From: CAYUVH01 sp964448135
Lineage (GTDB): Bacteria; Verrucomicrobiota; Verrucomicrobiia; Limisphaerales; UBA8199
Direction: 5' to 3'
DNA: 64,000 nt
Assembly (NCBI GenBank): GCA_964448135.1
Contig: CAYUVH010000058.1
Coordinates: 1-64,000, forward strand
Shown: positions 35,589-43,289 of the stretch, piece by piece
Layout of the letters: each line of letters begins with the position of its first letter
How positions within the stretch are numbered: position 1 is the stretch's first letter
Notes under the pieces: generated by a model
Database searches by the model: none
What the model was told of the DNA's origin: nothing
Seen by the model: only the letters and a program-made list of their open reading frames with translations
Translations under genes and position numbers: made by a program

Positions 35589-35695
35589 TGGTACGGGTTG
35601 GTACAGGTTTGGTACGGGTCTTTGGTACGGGTTTCGCCCAATATTTACGGGCCTTGGTACAGGTGGTACGGGTTTTACAAGTATATATGCCCTGT
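35589..35695. repeat. Iteron-like cluster 2: six TGGTACGGGT repeats around a CCCAAT core
   Basis: TGGTACGGGT or TGGTACAGGT start at 35589, 35599, 35610, 35623, 35655 and 35664. Between the fourth and fifth is TTTCGCCCAATATTTACGGG (35632-35651). A GTATATAT stretch follows at 35681. Layout (four repeats, core, two repeats) and the 18-base distance from CCCAAT to the fifth repeat equal those of cluster 1 at 20221-20325. It lies 70 bp upstream of mutS. The rest of the 278-bp gap shows no feature. Confidence 0.85.
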
Positions 35696-35764
35696 ATCCC
35701 CGTTTATATGCCGGACCAACTTTGATTTCGACCCACCCGGCTTTCCCCGCTACCGTTTCGCGCG

Positions 35765-38356
35765 ATGGCCAGCGAGCCCCAACTTACGCCGATGATGGCG
35801 CAGTATCGGCAGATCAAAAGTGAACTGCCGAAGGACGCGCTGTTGTTGTTCCGGTTGGGGGATTTTTACGAGCTGTTCTTCGAGGACGCGCAGGCGGGGG
35901 CGCAGTTGCTCAATGTGGCGCTGACGAAGCGGGGTGTCATCCCGATGTGCGGGATTCCGTTTCACGCGGCGAACAGTTACATCGGACGGATTCTGCGGGC
36001 GGGACGGAAGGTGGCGATTTGCGACCAGGTGGAGGAGGCGCGGCCGGGGCAATTGGTGAAACGGGCGGTGACGCAGATTCTGAGCCCGGGCACGCATTTC
36101 GACGAGCGCATCCTCACGGCGGAGAGAAATAACTTTCTGGCGGCGGTTTACGCGGTGAGCGGGCGGTATGGGCTGGCGTGCGCGGACCTGACGACGGGAG
36201 ATTTTTTGGTCACCGAAATCGCCGATGAGGCGAACCTGCTCACCGAGTTGCAGCGGTTGCGGCCGGCGGAGTTGATTCATCCTTCCGAAGACGCGCGGTT
36301 GCGGGATTTGGTGCGCGGCGGGCCGGGGGCGTGGATGTTGAACGGGTATGACGATTGGGTGTTCGCGCCGGAGACGTCAGTGTTTACGGTGCGCGAGCAT
36401 TTCAAGGTGGCGTCGCTGGACGGGTTTGGGCTCAAGGACAAGGCGGCAGCCGTCGGCGCGGTGGGGGCGGTGCTGCATTATCTGACACAACATCTGCGCC
36501 GGGACGCGGCCAACCTGATGCGGCTTTCGTTTTACCAGCGCAGCGATTATCTGGTGCTCGACAGCACGACACTGGGGCACCTGGAGATTTTGGAGGCGCG
36601 GCACGCGGATGGCGCACGTAACGCATCACTTTATGGGGCATTGAATCGCACGGTGACGCCGATGGGCGCGCGGCGATTGCGGAACTGGCTTTCGCAGCCG
36701 CTCGCGGGCGTGGACCCGATTTGTCGGAGGCAGGAAGCGGTGGCGAAGCTGCTGGTGAACGGGCCGGAGCTGGACGATTGCCGGGCGAAATTGGCGCAGG
36801 TGCGGGATTTGGAACGGACGATTGGGCGCTTGAGCGCGGGCACGGGCAACGCGCGCGACCTGATCGCGCTGCGCACCGGGCTGGAACAGATCCCCGACTT
36901 GCAGGCGACGGTGGGACGTGCGCGGCAGGCGCAGGGTGCGCCGGAAGAATTTCCGCGGCTGGAGGAGGAGCCCACTCACGAAAGCAATCTGCTCGAGGAC
37001 CTGGAAAAGGAAATCACTCCCCTGCCCGCCTTGGTGGAGTTGATCGGCCGGGCAATTGCGGAGGAACCGCCGCTTGCACTCAAGGAAGGCGGACTGATTC
37101 GCGATGGGTTTGATGCGGCGCTGGATGAATTGCGCACGGCGATGCGCGGGGGGAAGGATTGGATCGCGAAGTTGCAGCAGGACGAGATCAACAGCACGGG
37201 AATTACTTCGCTGAAGGTGCGGTTCAATTCGGTGTTCGGGTATTACATCGAGGTCACGAAGTCGAACCTCGACAAGGTGCCGGCGCATTATGTGCGCAAG
37301 CAGACGATCGCGAACGGCGAGCGGTTCATCACGCCGGAGCTGAAGGAGATGGAGGGGAAAATCCTCGGCGCCGAGGAGCGCAGCGTGAAGCTGGAGTATG
37401 AATTGTTCCAGCGCGTGCGCGAGGAAGTGCTGGGCAGCCTGCGCGAAATCCAACAGACGGCGTCGGCGCTGGCGCAATTGGATGTGCTGGGTGCGTTCGC
37501 GGAGACGGCGCGGTTGCATGAGTATTGCCGTCCCGACGTGCGGGATGAGGGTGTGATTTTGATTCAGGACGGACGGCATCCGGTGATCGAGCAGGGGCTG
37601 ACCGAAGAGCGGTTTGTGCCGAATGATACCTCGCTCGCTGGAAATGCAGGACAAAACGGCGCGACAGCGCATCCGCAGATTGCGTTGATCACCGGGCCGA
37701 ACATGGCGGGCAAGAGCACGTATATCCGGCAGGTGGCGCTGCTGGCGTTGCTGGCGCACACGGGATCCTTTGTGCCCGCGAAGGCGGCGCGGATTGACCT
37801 GGTGGACCGGATTTTCACGCGCATCGGCGCGAGCGACGACCTGGCCCGCGGGCAATCCACGTTCATGGTGGAGATGTCGGAGACGGCGGCGATCCTGAAC
37901 AGCGCGACGACGCGGAGCCTGATTATTTTGGATGAGATCGGGCGCGGGACGAGCACGTTCGACGGGCTGAGTCTGGCGTGGAGCATCGTTGAGCATCTGC
38001 ATAACCAGACCGGTGCGAAAACTTTGTTTGCGACGCACTATCATGAGCTGACGGAGTTGGCGGGAAGGTTGCCGAGGTTGAAGAATTATAATGTAGCAGT
38101 TCGCGAGTGGCGGGATCAGATCGTTTTTCTAAGGAAGATCGTGGAGGGCGGGACGGACAAGAGCTACGGCATCCAAGTGGCGCGTTTGGCGGGTGTCCCG
38201 AAGCCGGTGCTGGATCGGGCGAAGGAGATTTTGCGGAATCTGGAGGAATCGGAACTGACGCCGGAAGGGAATGTACGCCAGTCGAGCCGGCGACAGCAGG
38301 ACCGGGAGAAGCTGAAGCAGTTGCCGCCGCCGCCGCAAATGGATTTGTTTGGCTAA
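35765..38356 (+). CDS. mutS: DNA mismatch repair protein MutS
   Basis: 863 aa, full length for MutS. Domain I carries the mismatch-wedging motif GDFYELF (F34-Y35-E36). The clamp and core domains are recognisable (RRLRNWLSQPLAGVDPICRR, then SVFGYYIEVTKSN). The ATPase has Walker A GPNMAGKSTY (about residue 643), and the Walker B/signature LIILDEIGRGTSTFDG (about 719-734) followed by FATHYHELTEL. It binds base mismatches as a dimer and starts repair with MutL; no mutL is in this window. The C-terminal tail ends PPPQMDLFG, a plausible clamp-interaction-like peptide. Start ATG 35765 fits the family N-terminus (TPMMAQYRQIK). Confidence 0.98.
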   Translation: MASEPQLTPMMAQYRQIKSELPKDALLLFRLGDFYELFFEDAQAGAQLLNVALTKRGVIPMCGIPFHAANSYIGRILRAGRKVAICDQVEEARPGQLVKRAVTQILSPGTHFDERILTAERNNFLAAVYAVSGRYGLACADLTTGDFLVTEIADEANLLTELQRLRPAELIHPSEDARLRDLVRGGPGAWMLNGYDDWVFAPETSVFTVREHFKVASLDGFGLKDKAAAVGAVGAVLHYLTQHLRRDAANLMRLSFYQRSDYLVLDSTTLGHLEILEARHADGARNASLYGALNRTVTPMGARRLRNWLSQPLAGVDPICRRQEAVAKLLVNGPELDDCRAKLAQVRDLERTIGRLSAGTGNARDLIALRTGLEQIPDLQATVGRARQAQGAPEEFPRLEEEPTHESNLLEDLEKEITPLPALVELIGRAIAEEPPLALKEGGLIRDGFDAALDELRTAMRGGKDWIAKLQQDEINSTGITSLKVRFNSVFGYYIEVTKSNLDKVPAHYVRKQTIANGERFITPELKEMEGKILGAEERSVKLEYELFQRVREEVLGSLREIQQTASALAQLDVLGAFAETARLHEYCRPDVRDEGVILIQDGRHPVIEQGLTEERFVPNDTSLAGNAGQNGATAHPQIALITGPNMAGKSTYIRQVALLALLAHTGSFVPAKAARIDLVDRIFTRIGASDDLARGQSTFMVEMSETAAILNSATTRSLIILDEIGRGTSTFDGLSLAWSIVEHLHNQTGAKTLFATHYHELTELAGRLPRLKNYNVAVREWRDQIVFLRKIVEGGTDKSYGIQVARLAGVPKPVLDRAKEILRNLEESELTPEGNVRQSSRRQQDREKLKQLPPPPQMDLFG

Positions 38357-38362
38357 GAGGGA

Positions 38363-38416
38363 AAAGCTCCAAGGACCAAGCACCAAGGTCCAGATAAGCT
38401 CCAAAGTTCAAGGACC
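38363..38416. repeat. Text-like AAGCTCCAAGGACCAAGCACC repeat between mutS and hisC
   Basis: The stretch is built of AGCTCCAA, GGACCAAG and CACCAAGG words. The same words in inverse orientation fill 61384-61530 upstream of the TPR gene. Such low-information repeats are common between genes in this window and appear non-coding. It occupies most of the 75 bp between the converging mutS and hisC stops. Confidence 0.65.
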
Positions 38417-38431
38417 ACACTCACGCTTGGC

Positions 38432-39532
38432 TCAGCCAAGAATATCGCGCACAGCTTTCAGGAGCGCTGCGGCTTCCTTTGGGGTGCCGACGGTGATCCG
38501 GAGGTAGTCGGTGACGAGGGGGTCGCGGAACCAGCGGACAAGGATTTTGCGTTCACGTAGCGCGGTGAGCCAGCGGGAGGCCGGGAAATGCGGCGGGCGG
38601 GCCAGGAGGAAATTGGTCTGGCTCGGGGAGACGGCGAAGCCAAGGCCGACGAGTTCGCGGGCGAGCTGCTGGCGCGTGGCGACGATTTTGCGGAGGTTCG
38701 CGCGATAGTAGCCGATACTGGCGAGCGTCGCGAGCGCGGCAACCTGGCCGAGGCCGTTGACGTTGTAGCTGTCGCGGATTTTGTCGAGAGCTTCGATCAA
38801 TTCCGGGTGGCCGACGAAATAACCAACGCGTTGGAAGCAAAGCGAATAAGCCTTCGAGAAGGTGCGCGCAACGAGGACATGCGGATGACGGAGGGCGAGT
38901 TTGACCGCGTTTTCGGAGGAGAAATCCACGTAGGCTTCGTCGAGCACGACGATTCCCTTTTGGGAGCGGCAAAGTTCATCGAGGCGCTTGGTTGAGTAAC
39001 CGCGGCCGCTGGGGGCGTTCGGCGTTGTGACGAGCGAGAGGGCGGCACGGGGGTTCCATTTGCGACCTTGGGAAAGATCCTTTTGGGAGGGTAGATCGAA
39101 CTCGACCGTCAAGGGGACAGGGTTGAGTTGTGCGCCATGGGTTTCGGCGAGGACGGGATAAAGCGAGTAGCTCGGAACGAAATACTGAACGAGCGACGCA
39201 TCGGTGCGGCGCATGGAGGGCTCGACGAAGGCACGGACGGCCATGGCGAGGAGTTCATCGGAGCCGTTGCCGACAATGATGTTTCTCGGAGAGCACTTGT
39301 GAAAGCGCGCGAGTTTTTCGCGGAGGAATTGCGCGGTGGGATTCGGATAGAGGCGCAAGCGTCCGTCGGTGGCGGCTTTGACGGCGGCGAGGACCGCGGG
39401 CGAAGGCGGATAGGGATTTTCGTTGGTATTGAGCTTGATGAGGCCCTTGATTTTGGGCTGCTCACCGGGCACGTAGGGGTGCAGGCGTTGGACGAGCGGA
39501 CGAATGTAAGATGTAGGTGATGACGGTGGCAT
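38432..39532 (-). CDS. hisC: Histidinol-phosphate aminotransferase
   Basis: 366 aa from ATG 39532. A longer open frame upstream crosses intergenic repeats and is rejected. Family landmarks: LIKLNTNENPYPPSP near the N-terminus, IIVGNGSDELLAMAVRAF (PLP phosphate region), VVLDEAYVDFSSEN with the PLP-ring Asp, and the Schiff-base Lys in ARTFSKAYSLCFQRVGY (about residue 228). It converts imidazole-acetol phosphate and glutamate to histidinol phosphate in histidine synthesis. No other his gene is in the window, so the pathway genes are dispersed. The neighbouring mutS converges with it. Confidence 0.93.
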   Translation of the reverse strand: MPPSSPTSYIRPLVQRLHPYVPGEQPKIKGLIKLNTNENPYPPSPAVLAAVKAATDGRLRLYPNPTAQFLREKLARFHKCSPRNIIVGNGSDELLAMAVRAFVEPSMRRTDASLVQYFVPSYSLYPVLAETHGAQLNPVPLTVEFDLPSQKDLSQGRKWNPRAALSLVTTPNAPSGRGYSTKRLDELCRSQKGIVVLDEAYVDFSSENAVKLALRHPHVLVARTFSKAYSLCFQRVGYFVGHPELIEALDKIRDSYNVNGLGQVAALATLASIGYYRANLRKIVATRQQLARELVGLGFAVSPSQTNFLLARPPHFPASRWLTALRERKILVRWFRDPLVTDYLRITVGTPKEAAALLKAVRDILG

Positions 39533-39579
39533 CGAGGGGTTATTGTGAGTCAAGCTTTGCTCGAAAGTCGAGACGGGAA

Positions 39580-39700
39580 GGAATGACGAAGCACGAATGT
39601 CGAATGACGAAAAAAGCCTGAATGACGAATGAGCAAAGCTGAGGCTAAAAACACTTTCACCACAGAGAAGCGGAGAAACAGAGGAACAAGAGGAAGACAA
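39580..39700. repeat. GAATGACGAA-type and CACAGAGAAG-type text-like repeats
   Basis: GAATGACGAA or CGAATGACGA occurs at 39581, 39601 and (AATGACGAAT) 39621, with GCACGAATGT between. This is followed by a CACCACAGAGAAGCGGAGAA stretch near 39659. It lies between the divergent hisC and the small iron-permease-family gene and looks non-coding. Similar A/G-rich words occur after that gene at about 40255-40320. Confidence 0.6.
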
Positions 39701-39818
39701 TACCCAGACTGGCGTTGCAGTCTGCAACGAGCTGGAAAGGACTTTGTGCAAGGTGCATCTGAGGCAGAGCCCTGGCGTGCGTGAATTTCGCTGGCACGGG
39801 CTCTGCATAAATGGAAGC

Positions 39819-40241
39819 GTGAAAGCTAAATCGGCACCGAAACCCTCGGGAGCGTTCCATGATTTTTCACGGGCGAGCGCGAAGGCCACGGGGCACCCGG
39901 TTTCATTTGGGCTGGCGCTGGTCGTCATATTGGCATGGGGTGTGACGGGGCCGTTTTTTCATTTCAGTGACACGTGGCAATTGGTCATCAATACGGGCAC
40001 CACGATCATCACGTTTCTCATGGTGTTTTTGATTCAAAACACCCAGAACCGTGACAGCGAGGCGATGCAGTTGAAACTGGACGAATTGATCCGGTCCAGC
40101 GCGACGGCGCATAATGCCGTGCTGGATGTCGAGGAATTATCAGAGCGCGACCTCGACACACTCAAGAGCAAGTTTGAAGAGCTGGCGGCGAAGGCGCGCA
40201 AAGATGTGCGGGCGGGAAAATCGGACCTAGGATGTCCCTAG
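39819..40241 (+). CDS. Small low-affinity iron permease family membrane protein
   Basis: 140 aa from GTG 39819, preceded by GGAA. The frame is open 25 codons further upstream, but those residues are not family-like. Two hydrophobic segments lie at about 28-48 (FGLALVVILAWGVTGPFF) and 57-76 (VINTGTTIITFLMVFLIQN). They are followed by NTQNRDSEAMQLKLDELIRS, the hallmark of the family named after low-affinity Fe/Cu permease, and a charged helical C-terminus. Transport activity of bacterial members is not well established, so only family membership is claimed. It stands alone. Confidence 0.8.
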   Translation: MKAKSAPKPSGAFHDFSRASAKATGHPVSFGLALVVILAWGVTGPFFHFSDTWQLVINTGTTIITFLMVFLIQNTQNRDSEAMQLKLDELIRSSATAHNAVLDVEELSERDLDTLKSKFEELAAKARKDVRAGKSDLGCP

Positions 40242-40362
40242 GAGACTGGAAAAAACATCAATTCGGAAGCACGAAATCCAAAAAAGGCGAACAACGGAAA
40301 CTGCGGAAAACGCCGAAACGCTAGCGCTCCGCGAAGTCACGAAACCTGAAGCAGCCCGCCGC

Positions 40363-41943
40363 TCAGGCCACCTTCAGGTGAGTGATGCGGAAGATGGCGC
40401 CTTTGGGTTCGTTGGGGAGGCATTCGATTTCCCAGCCGTGCGCCTGGACGATTTGCGAGACGACGGCGAGCCCGAGGCCGGTGCCGGTTTTTTGCGTGGT
40501 GAAGTAAGGTTTAAAAATCTCCGGGCGGTCGGCCGGTGCGACGCCGGGGCCGTTGTCGCGGACTTCGAGCGCGGCTTCGGAAGCACCACGCCGCTCGGCA
40601 ACGATCTGGATTTCGCCGGCGCCATTCACAGCCTGGACTGCGTTCAACACGAGATTGAACAAGGCCTGGCGCAGGAGTTGTTCGTCGGCTTCGATGTTGA
40701 GCGGTTCGGCCTTCACCTGGAGGCGGATTTTCTTTTCCTCGACGTCGTAGGCGAGGGTGCGGACGACTTCATTGACGACGCTGCCGATCGGCAGTGAGAC
40801 GCGGCGGACTTCGCGCGGGCGGGAGTAGTTGATGAATTCGTTGAGCTGGGCGGCGACCTTGTCGGCCATGTCCACGATCTCACGCGATTTCTCCTTCACC
40901 TCGGGTTTGGCGTCGTCCTGCCGGGAAATCATGTGGGCGAGGCCACGGATGATGTTGAGCGGATTGCGGGTTTCGTGGGCGAGGCCGGCGGCAGCAAGGT
41001 TCATTTCCTTGAAATGTGAATTGAGTTCGCTCGCACGCACGAGGCGGATCTGTAATTCGGAATTTCGAGCGAGGTTGCGCCAGGCGAGGCCGGAGCCTGC
41101 GACCGAGACGGTGGTGAGGAAAATGATGATGGCGCGCATCCAAAAATCCTGCGTCGTGGCGGCACTCAGCGACTCCGTGGACATGCGGACAACGAGCCCG
41201 TGCACGGAGCGCTTTTCGATCAGGGCGGGGTCCAGACCGCGCGCCCACCAGGGCGGACGGCGAAATGACTCACGTGAAGCACCGGCCGGGAAATTGGTTG
41301 GGGCGGCTTCGGAGGGAGAAGGCGGAGGACCGAAGGACCGGTGATCGCTGACGCGCTCATCCGGCGGCGGTGGTGGCGGCAGGTTGGTATCAAAGCCGGG
41401 CGGAAAATTTGTTCCCAGTGCCGGCCAGCGGGGAGGTTCGCGGCCCACCTCGGGAACACGGTTCGTCAGGTCGGCGCGGCGCGGGAGGACGACGGTGGAA
41501 TTGGTGATGCCCTCGGAGTTGAGGCTCGCGCCGAGATCCACGGGATTGATCAGCGTGACACTGCGGGTGCCCCAGCGTTCGCCTTCCTGGATCAGCTCCT
41601 GCTGGGCAAGATCGATCGGCTGGCCCGCGGAGGCGACGGACTCGCCCGAGGCATTGAGCAGGGCGACCGAGAGAATTTCGCCGCCCTTGACGGGCTCGAC
41701 GGCCCCGCCGGCTGCGAGTTCGTTGAGCAGCGGCTCGAGCTGCTCCTGGCGGACCGTGCCGCGAAAACGCATGCCGCGGATGGAGGCGCTCAGGGTGCGC
41801 GAGATGGCTTTGGAGCGATTGCGCAGCTCGGCCCGCGCGGCCGCCCGCACGCGCAAATGCTCCTCGATCTGCCAGCCCGTCACCAGCAGCCAGAGGGCGG
41901 CCAGGCAGACATAGACGAGGCTGTTGCGGCGCGTCAGTTCCAT
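40363..41943 (-). CDS. Sensor histidine kinase at the end of the secretion operon
   Basis: 526 aa. TM1 is at about residues 8-24 and TM2 at about 265-287, enclosing a large periplasmic sensor domain with a Pro-rich stretch (PPPPPPDERVSD). The HisKA H-box GLAHETRNPLNIIRG places the phospho-His at about 322. The ATPase has an N-box LFNLVLNAVQAV (about 430) and G-boxes DNGPGV and GTGLGLAVV. The H-box and lack of a HAMP domain resemble NtrB-type kinases. It lies 4 bp after the secretin gene on the same strand, so it is probably co-transcribed with the type II secretion genes. No response regulator is adjacent. Confidence 0.9.
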   Translation of the reverse strand: MELTRRNSLVYVCLAALWLLVTGWQIEEHLRVRAAARAELRNRSKAISRTLSASIRGMRFRGTVRQEQLEPLLNELAAGGAVEPVKGGEILSVALLNASGESVASAGQPIDLAQQELIQEGERWGTRSVTLINPVDLGASLNSEGITNSTVVLPRRADLTNRVPEVGREPPRWPALGTNFPPGFDTNLPPPPPPDERVSDHRSFGPPPSPSEAAPTNFPAGASRESFRRPPWWARGLDPALIEKRSVHGLVVRMSTESLSAATTQDFWMRAIIIFLTTVSVAGSGLAWRNLARNSELQIRLVRASELNSHFKEMNLAAAGLAHETRNPLNIIRGLAHMISRQDDAKPEVKEKSREIVDMADKVAAQLNEFINYSRPREVRRVSLPIGSVVNEVVRTLAYDVEEKKIRLQVKAEPLNIEADEQLLRQALFNLVLNAVQAVNGAGEIQIVAERRGASEAALEVRDNGPGVAPADRPEIFKPYFTTQKTGTGLGLAVVSQIVQAHGWEIECLPNEPKGAIFRITHLKVA

Positions 41944-41947
41944 CTGC

Positions 41948-43246
41948 TCACTGCGGCGGCAGCGGCGCCGGTTTCTTTTTGGCGGGCGTCACTTTGCCGG
42001 TTACGGGGTCCTTCGTCGGAATGGTGTCGAGAAACTCGTTGAGTTCCTTTTCCGTAAAAGCCTTGGGCGTCTTGGACCGGGCGCGCTCGGTATCGCTGAG
42101 CGTAACCATCGCGGCCGGGCTTTGGATGACGTACGGCGTGAGGAAAATCAGCAGCTCGGTCTTGGCGTTGCTTATGAATTTCCGTTTGAACAGGTTGCCG
42201 ATCAAAGGCAGGTCACCGAGGATCGGAATCTTCGTTTCCGATTCGGCCTTTTGGTTCTGCATCAGGCCGCCGATGATGACCGTCTGGCCGTCGGGCGTGA
42301 CCACCACGGTGTCCGCCGAACGTTTGTCAATGAAGGGCGCGGTGGCCGTCGCCTGCCCGGTGGGCCCCGTCGAGATGACGGTGGAATCGGTCTTGGAAAC
42401 GGAGGAAATCTCCGGTGAAAGGATCATTTCGACTGTCCCCTCGCGCGTGATGAACGGAGTCACACGAAGGATGATGCCGACATCGGAGTATTGGATGCCA
42501 TTGATGGCATTGCCGAAGTTGTCGTAACGCGTGCTGGTAATGAGCGGAACACTCTGCCCGACGAGGATTGTGGCCGGCTGGTTGTTGCGGGCGACGATGG
42601 AGGGACGGGAAAGGATTTTGGCTTTGCCGGCCAGCGCGATGGCGTGAAGCGTGACTTGATACTCCTGTCCCAGGATCGAGTAAACCCCTCCCGACGAAGG
42701 AAATCCCGCGGAAGCGGCGGCGCCCGCGCCGAAAAGGTGCTGACCGCTCGCCAGGGTGTTCGTCAGAAACGGCCCGACGAAGCTGGGCACGATGGAGGCG
42801 TTCGACGAACCGGGATTGGCCACGGTGTAGTTCGTCGTGAGACCGGTCAACCAGGATTTGCCGAAGTTCTGGTCGAAGGATCCTTCCACGCCGAAGTCCA
42901 CGGCGTCCGCATGAGTGACTTCCATGAACACGACTTTGATCAGGACCTGCGGCTTGGGGCGGTCGAGATTCGATACCACCTGCGAGATGTAGGGTATCGT
43001 CTCGTCGTCAGCGATGATAACGAGGCTCTTGGAGTCGGGGTCCAGGGAGATGATGGCGTCGCCGACTTCCCCCGCGCCGGGATACTGATGGCCGCCGCTG
43101 GTGCGGGAGCGGCTCGAGCTGCCGCTGGAGGATTGCCCGCCAAAGCCGCCGAAACCGCCGGGGAATTGTGCGTGGGCCGTGAGGCAGCCGCACAAGACGA
43201 GCGCGAAAAGGACGAGCGGGTTCGCGAAACGTAGTTTCAATTTCAT
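41948..43246 (-). CDS. gspD: Secretin pore subunit (C-terminal half of a split GspD)
   Basis: 432 aa from ATG 43246; the longer open frame overlaps the upstream gene. Signal peptide about 1-25 (cleavage after CLTAHA). A short Gly/Ser-rich linker precedes the end of an N3-like domain (SLDPDSKSLVIIADDETIPY). The secretin domain follows: VLIKVVFMEVTHADAVDFGV, ILSRPSIVARNNQPATILVG, VVTPDGQTVIIGGLMQ, then ILGDLPLIGNLFKRKF and LLIFLTPYVIQSP. It should form the outer-membrane channel of the type II system. N0-N2 domains are missing here and are encoded by the gene just upstream. Confidence 0.9.
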   Translation of the reverse strand: MKLKLRFANPLVLFALVLCGCLTAHAQFPGGFGGFGGQSSSGSSSRSRTSGGHQYPGAGEVGDAIISLDPDSKSLVIIADDETIPYISQVVSNLDRPKPQVLIKVVFMEVTHADAVDFGVEGSFDQNFGKSWLTGLTTNYTVANPGSSNASIVPSFVGPFLTNTLASGQHLFGAGAAASAGFPSSGGVYSILGQEYQVTLHAIALAGKAKILSRPSIVARNNQPATILVGQSVPLITSTRYDNFGNAINGIQYSDVGIILRVTPFITREGTVEMILSPEISSVSKTDSTVISTGPTGQATATAPFIDKRSADTVVVTPDGQTVIIGGLMQNQKAESETKIPILGDLPLIGNLFKRKFISNAKTELLIFLTPYVIQSPAAMVTLSDTERARSKTPKAFTEKELNEFLDTIPTKDPVTGKVTPAKKKPAPLPPQ

Positions 43247-43289
43247 AGTTGTATTGGGGAATTCTTCATCACGCCGCCGGACGCCAGGA

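Noticed and set aside
38432..39928. A 498-aa version of HisC
   Set aside because: The first 132 residues are translated from GAATGACGAA and CACAGAG repeats. The family N-terminus begins at ATG 39532.
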